From JBAXQQ01 sp037131695 (GTDB lineage Bacteria > Armatimonadota > Hebobacteria > CAIYQO01), in NCBI GenBank assembly GCA_964638715.1, contig CAZWZF010000021.1, forward strand, positions 1 to 64,000: a stretch of DNA of 64,000 nucleotides. The letters run 5' to 3'. Under the pieces are notes generated by a model. The model ran no database searches, was not told the DNA's origin, and saw only the letters and a list, made by a program, of their open reading frames with translations. Below are positions 50,843 to 60,200 of this stretch, piece by piece (position 1 is the stretch's first letter; every line of letters begins with the position of its first letter). Made by a program: the position numbers and the translations under genes.

Positions 50843-51895
50843 TTATGGGTTATCATTAATAAACTTTCGGATGTCTTTCTTAACCTGATTCAACAACCCG
50901 GAAAAGTCTGTATTATCATTGTATGAAGCATATTTGTAATAATAAAAAACGCTGCCTCGAACAACTGTCATGGCTGCAACAAGTGCTGATGTTTCTTCAT
51001 TATCTGTTATTTTACATGTAATGGTTCCAATTATATATGCAGCATACTTATCGGTATCAGCTAACTTTACCTGTATGCCAAGTTGCGGATTTTCACCTAA
51101 TTCTTCGATACATCTCTTATTTACAAGATCTGATGTATCATCAGATTTCTTTTTCATATATCCTGGTGTTAACTTTCTTCTGGCAGATTCAATTAACACT
51201 TTTCTTGATGGAGTTGGTGTATCTGCAAAAACATCTGGCGTCACAATAGTGGACCAATTAGTAAATGTGACATTATGTCCAACTTCATCAATTGGAACGA
51301 ATGTATAAAGTGTTATATTTTGATTATCTATAGCTGAAACAGCATTAATTACTGTATTATCTTTTTCCAATAGAAATCTATATCCTGCTGGAGCCGTTAA
51401 TTTGTAATTATTGTTTGCAAGAGTGAACTTAACAATTTCTGGCTTTGTATTTCCTGACTTTGCCGATATATCGTCCTTTTGAATTGAAACAGTTAAAACC
51501 TTACCATTTGCATCATTTGTAATTATTGCTTGTTTGGTTTGTTCATTCCACGCGATTTGTGCGTTAAATCCTTCAGAAATAAATCTTAATGGCAAATATG
51601 TAGTACCATTCTTTTCAAAAGCAGGTATCTGTAAAATATACTCAGTATCGCCAATCATCGCTTTCGCTTTATTTAATGTTAAACTAATTGTCGTTTTTTC
51701 AGTCTGCAATACAATATTATTTGTTTCTGCATTAAAATCTACTGTCGCACCAAACCATTCCGCTATATAACGAATCGGAACAAGAGTGACGTCATTCACC
51801 TTTATACCTGTAGTATATTCACCTTCACTCAATAATTGAGTTGACACCAGTAATAATAAACATGACATTATTATCACAATAAAAAACCGCTTCAT
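50843..51895 (-). CDS. Secreted protein with copper-amine-oxidase-N-like domain
   Basis: This 350-residue protein has a signal peptide (FFIVIIMSCLLLLVSTQLLS). Residues about 28-128 match the copper amine oxidase N-terminal-like (stalk) domain: IKVNDVTLVPIRYIAEWFGATVDFNAETNNIVL and FEKNGTTYLPLRFISEGFNAQIAWNEQTKQAII. This is the double repeat known from surface proteins of Firmicutes and others. The C-terminal 220 residues are of unknown fold. There is no amine oxidase catalytic domain, so it is not that enzyme. AGGAGA precedes the ATG. It is convergent with GH15 and isolated. The domain is unusual outside Firmicutes, which hints at transfer. Confidence 0.8.
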   Translation of the reverse strand: MKRFFIVIIMSCLLLLVSTQLLSEGEYTTGIKVNDVTLVPIRYIAEWFGATVDFNAETNNIVLQTEKTTISLTLNKAKAMIGDTEYILQIPAFEKNGTTYLPLRFISEGFNAQIAWNEQTKQAIITNDANGKVLTVSIQKDDISAKSGNTKPEIVKFTLANNNYKLTAPAGYRFLLEKDNTVINAVSAIDNQNITLYTFVPIDEVGHNVTFTNWSTIVTPDVFADTPTPSRKVLIESARRKLTPGYMKKKSDDTSDLVNKRCIEELGENPQLGIQVKLADTDKYAAYIIGTITCKITDNEETSALVAAMTVVRGSVFYYYKYASYNDNTDFSGLLNQVKKDIRKFINDNP

Positions 51896-52025
51896 TGATT
51901 TCTCCTACTTTATTATTTTTTTCAATTCCTGATTAATCTAAATTTTAATTCGATTATACTTATAAATATCCTTTTAAAGTTATTATTATCAATCAAATGC
52001 TGAAAATATACTGTTCCATCAGGTA

Positions 52026-52083
52026 CTTGCGATACCATGATGGGACTGACACCTTCCTGGCTTCGCCACTCGGTATCAGTCCC
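52026..52083. repeat. 58-bp palindromic repeat, copy 2
   Basis: GGGACTGACACC (52042-52053) pairs with GGTATCAGTCCC (52072-52083, one mismatch). It is the second copy of the unit at 25310-25367, with equal length and seven differences. The rest of the 51896-52167 gap shows no gene. Confidence 0.65.
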
Positions 52084-52167
52084 TCTTCACCATAGACACA
52101 CCAAAACGCTACTGGTATAATTACGCTTAATCGGTTAAGTCATTATTACCTTTTAACAGGAGAAAAT

Positions 52168-54732
52168 ATGTCTATACAACAACCATGGTTTGTTTTGCGT
52201 TTTAACCATTTCGACCCTACCTGGCGGCGGTGCTGGGATCGGGATTTTGTGGATGGTGGACGTCGGTTTGTCTCTTACCGCACTATTGAAGAAAACTGGA
52301 TATCGGATGCGATTGCTACCTGTGCAGATGGCGAAGGATGCTTTTTGGTGGAATGTTCCTGGGTGCTGCGGCATTACCTGGAACGCCACCCGGAGCATGT
52401 TGAAACTTTGCGGCAGTTATCAAAGGAAGGCCGGTTTGAACTGCTGGGGTCTGGTGAGAACATTATTGACGTGAATATGATTCATGGCGAGTTGCTGGTG
52501 CGCAACCTGGTGTTGGGGACATTATGGGCTGAAGAAGTCCTGGGAGTGCGTCCCACCACCGGATGGCACAGCGACGGGTTCGGGTCCTGTGCGCAAATGC
52601 CACAGGTTTTTCGCCAGTGCGGGTACAAATGGCTGCCGGCAATCAGCTATAACACTCCCAATGCTCCTTACTGGAAAGGGATGGACGGCAGCACAATTTT
52701 CTTCTCGCCTGATGCCACCTCCGCACCATTTGGCGGCGAAGTACTGGTTCATCGCCAGGGGGTAAACACCACCTGTTTCCGCAAATTGTCTCCATGCCCA
52801 GCCTGTATGGGAAAAGGCTGCGGCGATTGCGACAACAAAGGATTTGTCGTCGGAGACCGCGCCGAATTTGCTCCTACCTTTAAAACACCATTACCAGGCA
52901 AAGCCGGGGTAATAATGCTCTGGGGTGAAGAATTCATGCCGGGCCAGCATGTAAGAGAAGATATTAAAAAGTACAATGCGATAAACCCCGAAGTAATAGT
53001 AAAACAGGGTGTATATCGCGACCTGTACCCGTTCATCAGCGAATACCTGGAACAGGTTGATAACCCGCCGGTAAAACAAATCAGCACCAAGGTGGAAAAC
53101 AACCCCAGCCAGTCGGGATGTTACGTATCGCGAATTAAAATTAAGCAGGGACACCGCGAAATTGAGCACCAATTGCTGGCAGCAGAATGTTGGGATACCT
53201 TGTTGAATGACGGCAGCAATCAAGACATACTTCGCAATGTCTGGAAAGATATGACCTTCTCCGCGTTTCATGACGCCATCACCTCTTCACACTGCGATCC
53301 GGCGTATGACGAATTGCGCGACTTGCATGCCGGACTTGCCAAAACTGTCAGCAATATAAATAACGCAGCCTGCCGAAAAGTTATCGCAGATGATACAAAA
53401 TCAGTAACCGTGTTCAATCATACATCAGCAGCAATTTCTGCCCCTGTTAGAGTTGTATTGCCGGGGATAATAAACGGACTGAAAATATCTGCCGACAACA
53501 AGCAACTGCCGGTATATGATGTTAAGGCAGGAAAAGATAATACCGAAGTCACATTTCTTGCTGCCGATGTGCCGGAATTGGGCGCAAAAACTTTTGCAAT
53601 TGCCGATGCAAAACTTGCCGTCGAAAAAATCACTGACAATGTAGTTGTTTGCGGCGATTTAACCGTAACTGCCGGTAAAAATGGCATTACTGATATTGTT
53701 GTAAAAGGAATTGGCAAAGCAGCAGATACCGGGAAATTCCTGGTTGGCGAATTGATTCTTGAACATGACTTGGGCGACCCGTGGGCAACACGCTCGCTTG
53801 ACCGAACCCGCGAACAACTGGCTGCTTATACACATTTAAAAGATATTGAACGCCGCGGCGACAGTATAGTAATAACCTACACCGGCAGACATCCATCTTG
53901 CGACGACCCGCACACCTGTGCCGACCCATCGGTGACATTTCTCACCTGGAAACAGCGATTTATTCTGCGCACCGGTTTATCATATATTGAGGTAGAGACC
54001 GACGTTGAATGGTACACCCAGGGACGGCGCCTGCGCCTGGCTTTTCCATCAACGACAAAGTCAGATATTGGCATATATGATGTGCCATACGGCGTGCTGG
54101 AACGCGAACGATATGAAGGAAAGACTAATTATGGCGGCAGTGCCGGCGGCGATTGGCCAACGCTTCATTGGGGTGGAGTACAGACTGCCTACCACACCTT
54201 TGCGATATTCAACCAGGGAACTCCCAGCTATCGTGTTGAAGATGGCGTAGTGACAGTCAGTGTATTGCGCAGTCCGCAACTGCCTTATGCACTGCTGGAA
54301 CCGGAGTCTTATGTCGCATACAACTATCACGGTATGGCAGACCACGGCAGCCATAGCTTCAAACACGCGATTTATATTGGTGCTGGCGACTGGAGCAATA
54401 ATGATACCGGACGCCAGGCAGCAATTTTCAACAGCATATTTTCAACTGTACCTGGTGCGTTGAATAGCGAATTGCCAAATTGGGAAATATCTGCAAATCA
54501 CACCGAAATTTCATCCGTGAAGACTGCAGAAAACGGCAGCGGTATAATTTTACGGTTGGTAGAAAAAACCGGCAAATCAGAAGAAATATCTATTAACCTG
54601 CCATTGAAATATACATATGCAAACCTGTGCAGCCTGCTGGAAGATGACGGTGAACAACTGCCTATAAATAATGGTACAATAAAAGCAACCATGAAACCAT
54701 GGCAGATTGTGACGGTTCGGTTGAAGATATAG
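52168..54732 (+). CDS. Alpha-mannosidase-like protein (GH38-type) with a four-cysteine insert
   Basis: This 854-residue cytoplasmic protein has the GH38 plan. The N-terminal barrel has HFDPTW (14-19), GRFELLGSGENIIDVNMIHGE, and GWHSDGFGSCAQMPQVFRQCGYKWL, in which D136 stands where GH38 has its nucleophile (usually DPFG). The helical middle has FHDAITSSHCDPAYDEL (367-383), which matches the family's HHDAITGT. The large C-terminal beta domain follows. Between them C210, C213, C218 and C221 form a C-x2-C-x4-C-x2-C knuckle (SPCPACMGKGCGDCDNKG) like half a DnaJ zinc centre. AGGAGA precedes the start. The substrate may be alpha-mannoside; the divergent nucleophile motif keeps that open. Confidence 0.75.
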   Translation: MSIQQPWFVLRFNHFDPTWRRCWDRDFVDGGRRFVSYRTIEENWISDAIATCADGEGCFLVECSWVLRHYLERHPEHVETLRQLSKEGRFELLGSGENIIDVNMIHGELLVRNLVLGTLWAEEVLGVRPTTGWHSDGFGSCAQMPQVFRQCGYKWLPAISYNTPNAPYWKGMDGSTIFFSPDATSAPFGGEVLVHRQGVNTTCFRKLSPCPACMGKGCGDCDNKGFVVGDRAEFAPTFKTPLPGKAGVIMLWGEEFMPGQHVREDIKKYNAINPEVIVKQGVYRDLYPFISEYLEQVDNPPVKQISTKVENNPSQSGCYVSRIKIKQGHREIEHQLLAAECWDTLLNDGSNQDILRNVWKDMTFSAFHDAITSSHCDPAYDELRDLHAGLAKTVSNINNAACRKVIADDTKSVTVFNHTSAAISAPVRVVLPGIINGLKISADNKQLPVYDVKAGKDNTEVTFLAADVPELGAKTFAIADAKLAVEKITDNVVVCGDLTVTAGKNGITDIVVKGIGKAADTGKFLVGELILEHDLGDPWATRSLDRTREQLAAYTHLKDIERRGDSIVITYTGRHPSCDDPHTCADPSVTFLTWKQRFILRTGLSYIEVETDVEWYTQGRRLRLAFPSTTKSDIGIYDVPYGVLERERYEGKTNYGGSAGGDWPTLHWGGVQTAYHTFAIFNQGTPSYRVEDGVVTVSVLRSPQLPYALLEPESYVAYNYHGMADHGSHSFKHAIYIGAGDWSNNDTGRQAAIFNSIFSTVPGALNSELPNWEISANHTEISSVKTAENGSGIILRLVEKTGKSEEISINLPLKYTYANLCSLLEDDGEQLPINNGTIKATMKPWQIVTVRLKI

Positions 54733-54764
54733 AATTATTATAATAATCAAACCATCTTAATGCG

Positions 54765-54942
54765 AGGTAGGGGAACTGTCCTCAGTTCCCGCGATGAACC
54801 GGAATAATGATGTAAATAAGCGAAATAGCGACAGATTTTTTGTGTGGTGTGTTGTGATTTTTAACCTTGTTTTGTCGCTGCATCCGATTCATCTTTATTA
54901 AAAAAGGCGCTGTCGCGGGAGCTGGGGACAGCTCCCCTACCT
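54765..54942. repeat. 178-bp element with 30-bp inverted ends
   Basis: Positions 54765-54794 and 54913-54942 are complementary over 30 bases with three mismatches (cores AGGTAGGGGAACTGTCC and GGACAGCTCCCCTACCT). The centre holds a further AGCGACA/TGTCGCT pair. It fills the gap between the GH38 and sialate esterase genes. Confidence 0.75.
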
Positions 54943-54996
54943 TTACCGGATATTTATTAAATATTGAAATCGAAATATAAATAAAAAGGATATATC

Positions 54997-57021
54997 ATGC
55001 GAATAAATTTGTTGGTTTTGTTTTTGTTTATTATTACAGCAACAGCTTTTGCAGATGTTAAAGTCGGATCGCCATTCGGTGACAACATGGTTTTGCAGCA
55101 GGGAATAAATGTGCCGGTATGGGGTACTGCTGCGCCATCCGATGAGGTGACAGTTACATTCGGTTTGCAGTCAGTCAAGACTGTTGCTGACGCAAATGGA
55201 AAATGGACGCTGCAATTGAAACCGTTAACCGCAAGTGCGGTACCGGATAAAATGATGATTACCAGCGGGAAAACCACATTGACATTTTCTAATGTGCTGG
55301 TGGGTGAAGTTTGGGTTTGCAGCGGTCAATCCAATATGGAATGGGCGTTGGGAATGTTGCCGAAAACAGTACAGAATTATGCTGATGCTGACGAAGGCTT
55401 GGTTCGAATGTTTACTGTTGAAAAAGGCCGCGCGAATATGCCGCAGGATTTTTGCCGCGGTTTATGGATGATATATTCAGCAAAAACCAGCGGCAGTTTT
55501 TCTGCTGTCGGATATTATTTTGCCCGCGAATTGTCTAATGCCTTGCATGTGCCGGTTGGTATGCTTAACTCATCCTATGGCGGCACCCGCGCAGAACCGT
55601 GGACAAGTCTTGATGGCATGAAAGCGTCACCGATATTCCATAACCGCGCCGTGCAATTTGAAAAAGCAGCTCAATTATGGGCAACTGACAAAGTTGAATT
55701 TACCAAAGAACAAGAACGGGTGAAAGCTGATTATCCGGCAAAACGTGCGGAATGGTACAAACTGCTGGACGCGAAAGACCCGGGATTAAAAGAAAAATGG
55801 ATGTCCCCATCGACAAAGACGAAATATTGGCGGGAAATAGATTTGCCATCAACAAAAGAAAATAATCCGCTGACAGATATGGTGGGTTCGTTATGGTTTC
55901 GCAAAGATGTTGAAATACCAAAGTCATGGGTTGGAAAATCGATTCAATTGCGAATGTGCCCAATTGATGAGGTGGATGACACCTATGTTAACGGGACACA
56001 GATAGGACGCACCTGGTTTGAAACGACAGAGTTTTGGAAATTGCCAAGAAATTATACCATCCCCGCAGAATTGGTTAAATCAACAAAAATCAACCTGACT
56101 GTACGGGTATTAAATCTCTATTATGGTCTTGGCTTTTTTGGCGCGCCAGAATCAATGTCATTGTCTTTGAAAGATAACTCTGATGGCAACGCGGTATCCA
56201 TTGCCGGCAAATGGCTATATACCGATGGCATGCCGATAACATTTAAAGATATGCCGGCACAACCACTGAATGGCCAACCCGGCAACGCGGCAAACGACCC
56301 GTCGGTATTGTATAATTACATGATTCACCCGCTGGTTCCTTATGCCATTCGCGGTGCGATATGGTACCAGGGAGAGTCAAACGCCGATTCACCCACAGAA
56401 TATAATGAACTTCTCGGTACTGTTATTAAATCTTGGCGCAGCGCATGGAAGGAAGGCGATTTTCCATTTGCAATCGTACAGCTTGCCAATTTTATGGCAC
56501 CGCAGAAATTAGCCGTAGAAAACGGAAGCTGGGCGGAAGTTCGCGAAGCACAGACAAAAACACTGTCATTGCCAAATACCACCATGGCGGTAATCATTGA
56601 TATCGGCGAAGCAGAAAGTATTCACCCGCGCAACAAATTAGATGTGGGAAAACGACTGGCATTGGGGGTATTGGCAAACACCTACAAACAAAATATCCCG
56701 CTCTATTCTGGTCCGGTATATAAATCAATGCGTGTAAAAGGCAATACCGTCATATTAAAGTTTAATTTCAGCGATGGGCTGAAATGCAAAGGTGACAAAT
56801 TAAACAGCTTTGCCATCGCCGGAGCAGATAAAGTATTTTATTCCCCCCAAGCTACTATCGATAAGGATACCGTTGTTGTATCGTCAGACCAGGTGAATAA
56901 ACCTGTTGCGGTACGTTACGGTTGGGCAAACAACCCGCCATGCAATTTATATAACAGTGCCGACCTTCCCGCCGCGCCATTCCGCACCGATGATTGGGTT
57001 AGTTACCAGGTAGCAAAATAG
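54997..57021 (+). CDS. Sialate O-acetylesterase
   Basis: This 674-residue secreted SGNH-fold esterase removes O-acetyl groups from sialic acids or other sugars. A signal peptide (LLVLFLFIITATAFA) is followed by SPFGDNMVLQQGINVPVWG, the usual opening. The catalytic Ser lies in VCSGQSNMEW (S112 in GQSN). A second block, IWYQGESNAD, gives the conserved Glu-Ser loop, and IGEAESIHPRNKLDVGKRLA carries the Asp-x-x-His-type triad part. Residues about 285-400 are an inserted beta-sandwich (SLWFRKDVEIPKSWVG), also typical. AAAGGA precedes the ATG. With the sialidase-like and fucosidase genes it suggests use of decorated host or algal glycans. Confidence 0.9.
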   Translation: MRINLLVLFLFIITATAFADVKVGSPFGDNMVLQQGINVPVWGTAAPSDEVTVTFGLQSVKTVADANGKWTLQLKPLTASAVPDKMMITSGKTTLTFSNVLVGEVWVCSGQSNMEWALGMLPKTVQNYADADEGLVRMFTVEKGRANMPQDFCRGLWMIYSAKTSGSFSAVGYYFARELSNALHVPVGMLNSSYGGTRAEPWTSLDGMKASPIFHNRAVQFEKAAQLWATDKVEFTKEQERVKADYPAKRAEWYKLLDAKDPGLKEKWMSPSTKTKYWREIDLPSTKENNPLTDMVGSLWFRKDVEIPKSWVGKSIQLRMCPIDEVDDTYVNGTQIGRTWFETTEFWKLPRNYTIPAELVKSTKINLTVRVLNLYYGLGFFGAPESMSLSLKDNSDGNAVSIAGKWLYTDGMPITFKDMPAQPLNGQPGNAANDPSVLYNYMIHPLVPYAIRGAIWYQGESNADSPTEYNELLGTVIKSWRSAWKEGDFPFAIVQLANFMAPQKLAVENGSWAEVREAQTKTLSLPNTTMAVIIDIGEAESIHPRNKLDVGKRLALGVLANTYKQNIPLYSGPVYKSMRVKGNTVILKFNFSDGLKCKGDKLNSFAIAGADKVFYSPQATIDKDTVVVSSDQVNKPVAVRYGWANNPPCNLYNSADLPAAPFRTDDWVSYQVAK

Positions 57022-57026
57022 TTAGG

Positions 57027-57184
57027 GGTGTTAGTCAGTTAGCAACCAATTTCGAACAAAAAAAGTTATGAATTTAAATTAAGAACTGCATATCGTCGAA
57101 AACCACCCCCGCCCCTCCTTGGCAAGGAGGGAAGTTTACTTTTATCGCAATATCTTTCGGTCACTGAGTTTTCCGAAGTGACTT
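57027..57184. repeat. Cluster of intergenic repeat fragments
   Basis: Three unrelated repeats follow each other. 57027-57070 is the relative of the element at 9502. 57113-57131 is a palindrome CCCTCCTTG-G-CAAGGAGGG. 57159-57184 is CGGTCACTGAG plus CGAAGTGACTT, as at 27033-27060. A run of GAAAACTGAAAACCGAAAACT follows near 57190. Confidence 0.6.
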
Positions 57185-57225
57185 ATTCTGAAAACTGAAA
57201 ACCGAAAACTTAACACTTATGTTAA

Positions 57226-57267
57226 CAAAAAAAACCCCAGAGATATATAAATATTTCCGGGGTTTTT
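57226..57267 (-). terminator. Terminator of the 57288 gene
   Basis: On the minus strand, AACCCCGGAAATAT pairs imperfectly with ATATCTCTGGGGTT and is followed by a run of T. It lies about 20 bases after the stop of the 57288 gene. Confidence 0.75.
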
Positions 57268-57287
57268 ATATTTCATCCTATATTCTT

Positions 57288-60200
57288 TTATTTAACTGAT
57301 AAGCCAAGGATTCGGCCGTCTGCAAGACCGGCTGTGAGAGTTGTGCCAACCCATTGCAGACCGGCAAAGTCTTGCGGCAGCATTTGCTGGGTTTTCAAGT
57401 TGCCATCAGTATCAAATACTTGCAGCGCACCACCCCAGTAACCGATAGCTGTGAAGTCGTTGCTGACAGCAACAAACTTAACAACGCGTGACGGCAGCAG
57501 TGCTTTGCAAGCAGCAGGCACGGGTGCAATGGCGGCTTTCGTGATTGCCAGTTCTGCTGCGGTGGCTGGTTGTGTTGATACCAGCTTATCACCTTTTATC
57601 TGCGAAACAGAACCATCGATAGTACAAACCTGCAGGTCGGTGTCAGTCGATTTCATCCACTGTGCACGGTCAGGCAGCAGCAATTGCCAGGTTATTTTTG
57701 CTGCTGGCGGCAGATTTGCTGGCTGATTTGCTGCGATAACCGTAGCTTCCGTTGGTTGTGCCATCGGGGTAAGCGGCATTAAGCCAGCAGCAGCTTCGTA
57801 TAATGTTCCAACTGCTTCGCTCATACCTGCTGTATCGTAAGAAATACATGAAATAGATTCCTGGTTATGCCCGATTATATCAAGCTGCCAGGCGACCATT
57901 CCGTGTTCGCGACCAGGGAAATCTGCGCTAAATGTATATGGCAGCACCTTCTGCGAAACGATGTTTTTAATCAGCGGGTTATCTTCCGGTGTGCCAAGCA
58001 GCACTACCGGTCCTTGAACATCATAGCCTACCAGCGCCGGGCTGTTATCACGACCAGCCTTGATTTGCCCGGTTCCAACATAGTCTATTCCACACATGGT
58101 TTTAGCTTCTTCAGCAGATACTTCACGTGCCTTGTTAACATCGGCAGCATTCACGATTTTACAGCGTATGCCCCATGGCTTCATGCTTTCTGCCAACCGG
58201 TCGGCAGCAGCACTGTTATATTCCGATGTTCCTTTCACAATGGTAACATCCTGATGGGTGCGGAAGAAATTAAAGAAATGTTCGCTGTCATTGCCAAATA
58301 CCACCGCGCGCTGTGTTACGCCGGCAACGGCACCATTTCGCGTCGGGGCAGTAACTGTAAATGTTGCATTACCAGTCTTGTTTGACAGTAATTCGGTGAC
58401 TGCAACTGTCCATTTTCCCGTTGGGTCATTAGCCGCTAATGGAAGATTTACATGGCAAATTCCCTGGTCGGTTGCGCGGAAAAGGTCATAACGTACGGTA
58501 CCCAGCGGGTCGGTAACGATAATTTGCAAAGGTGCAGATCCTACAAGTACCCCATTTTGTGTATCCATTAACATGGCATTAATATGCAAAGTAATCGGAC
58601 TACTTGACTGGGTCAAGTCATTTGTTACTGTAGGCGCTACCACATTAACCCCACCGATAGGACGTGCTGTGCGGGCATAAGCACGCATTTGACCGGCACC
58701 CCAGCGGAAGTCAGCAGTGAGTTTATTAGCGGCCTTGGTGAAACCTTGCGCCGGCCCGCCAATCATGGCGTCATACAGCGGTCGGCCATCATCCGGCAGG
58801 CTGATGGTAGAGGTGGTAGCCTTGATGGAGTTCATCGCGCCTTCCGCCTCATTATATTTCACATTGATTGCAAAGATATATTCAATATCGCCATAAGCGG
58901 CGCGAGCAGCAGCGATTTCTGGATTGCTGGATTCGATAATTGGTGCAATACCATCTTTTAACAGTTGTGCTTTCAATACTTTTGCGAATGGGGTTACGCT
59001 AAGAAAAGCCTTGCCGGTAGTGAAGTTCTTTGGATCAGCTTCTTTTGGACGTCCCTGCGCGTTTAATTGTTTAATCAATTCTGCGTCAGAAATGGCTGAC
59101 GGCAATCCAAGGTTAATGGCGCCATCAATTTTAACTTTGCAGTCTCCAGTCAGATATACTTTTCCACCGCCAGCTATAAAATCTCCCAGACCTTTTACAA
59201 CTTTCGGATCAAGATAATTGATTGCCGGCAGGATAATTACTTTATGGTATTGTGCGGCAGTGCCGTCGATGATATCTTCATCGGTAATGACACCTATTCG
59301 CTGCTGGTCGAGGATACCGGCATTCATAACATCATTGAGCGCTATACCATGCGGGTCCTGATGCGAGTATAAAACAGTGGTTATATTTTTTGTCTGCGCA
59401 TCCAATAAATGCGATATTGAATACAATTCAGCCACCTGCGTACGCGGCGCGGGCATGGTGTTGAATATAGTTCCCAAACGCAATTCTGTCTTGTTTGATT
59501 CCACTACACCATCAGAGGTAGGTGAACTTGCCGGATTCTGAATAGCTATGCTGGGCGGCTTTGCCAATCCCTGCAGGCCAAGCATAAAGCAGGTATATTG
59601 TTCCAGACGAAAACGCTCGGAAGGAATGTTGTCCCAATCTGGCAGGTACCAATCCGGTTTTGACAGATCGCGTGCCCGGGCAGCTTCCAGACAAAGATAC
59701 GGGTTTAAATATCCACCCCACTCATCGTAACCGCCGTGACCGCTGGTAACCGGCAGACTGCGTGCAACGTTAAAATAATACCCGTCAGTAAATGCCATGT
59801 AGCCATACTGGCTTTGGGTAACAGACATTAGATTTGGACTGACAGCACTCACGCCGGATTGCGCATCTTTCCAAGCGGCATCCATGAAACCAAGTTTCCA
59901 CAGTCCGAACTGTTTCCATTTATCGATTGATGCAGGATCATCGGCTTTCACGCCGGTAGATCGCTGTGGATCTATGCCAAAGGCACCTTTGTAAGAACGG
60001 ATTTGCGGTGGCAAATCATGTGGTGAACCATTCAGCCAGGTAAGACCCGGCTCATCATAAAAATGCACGCCGATGGCGTTGGGAGTAGTGCGGAATTGCA
60101 GCGCTGTACGCACGGCGCGCGCCTTGGCACCTTGCAATACATACGGGTCAGACCAGTCGCATTCCGCACGCAAATCCATCTGATGACCGCCGCTCATAAC

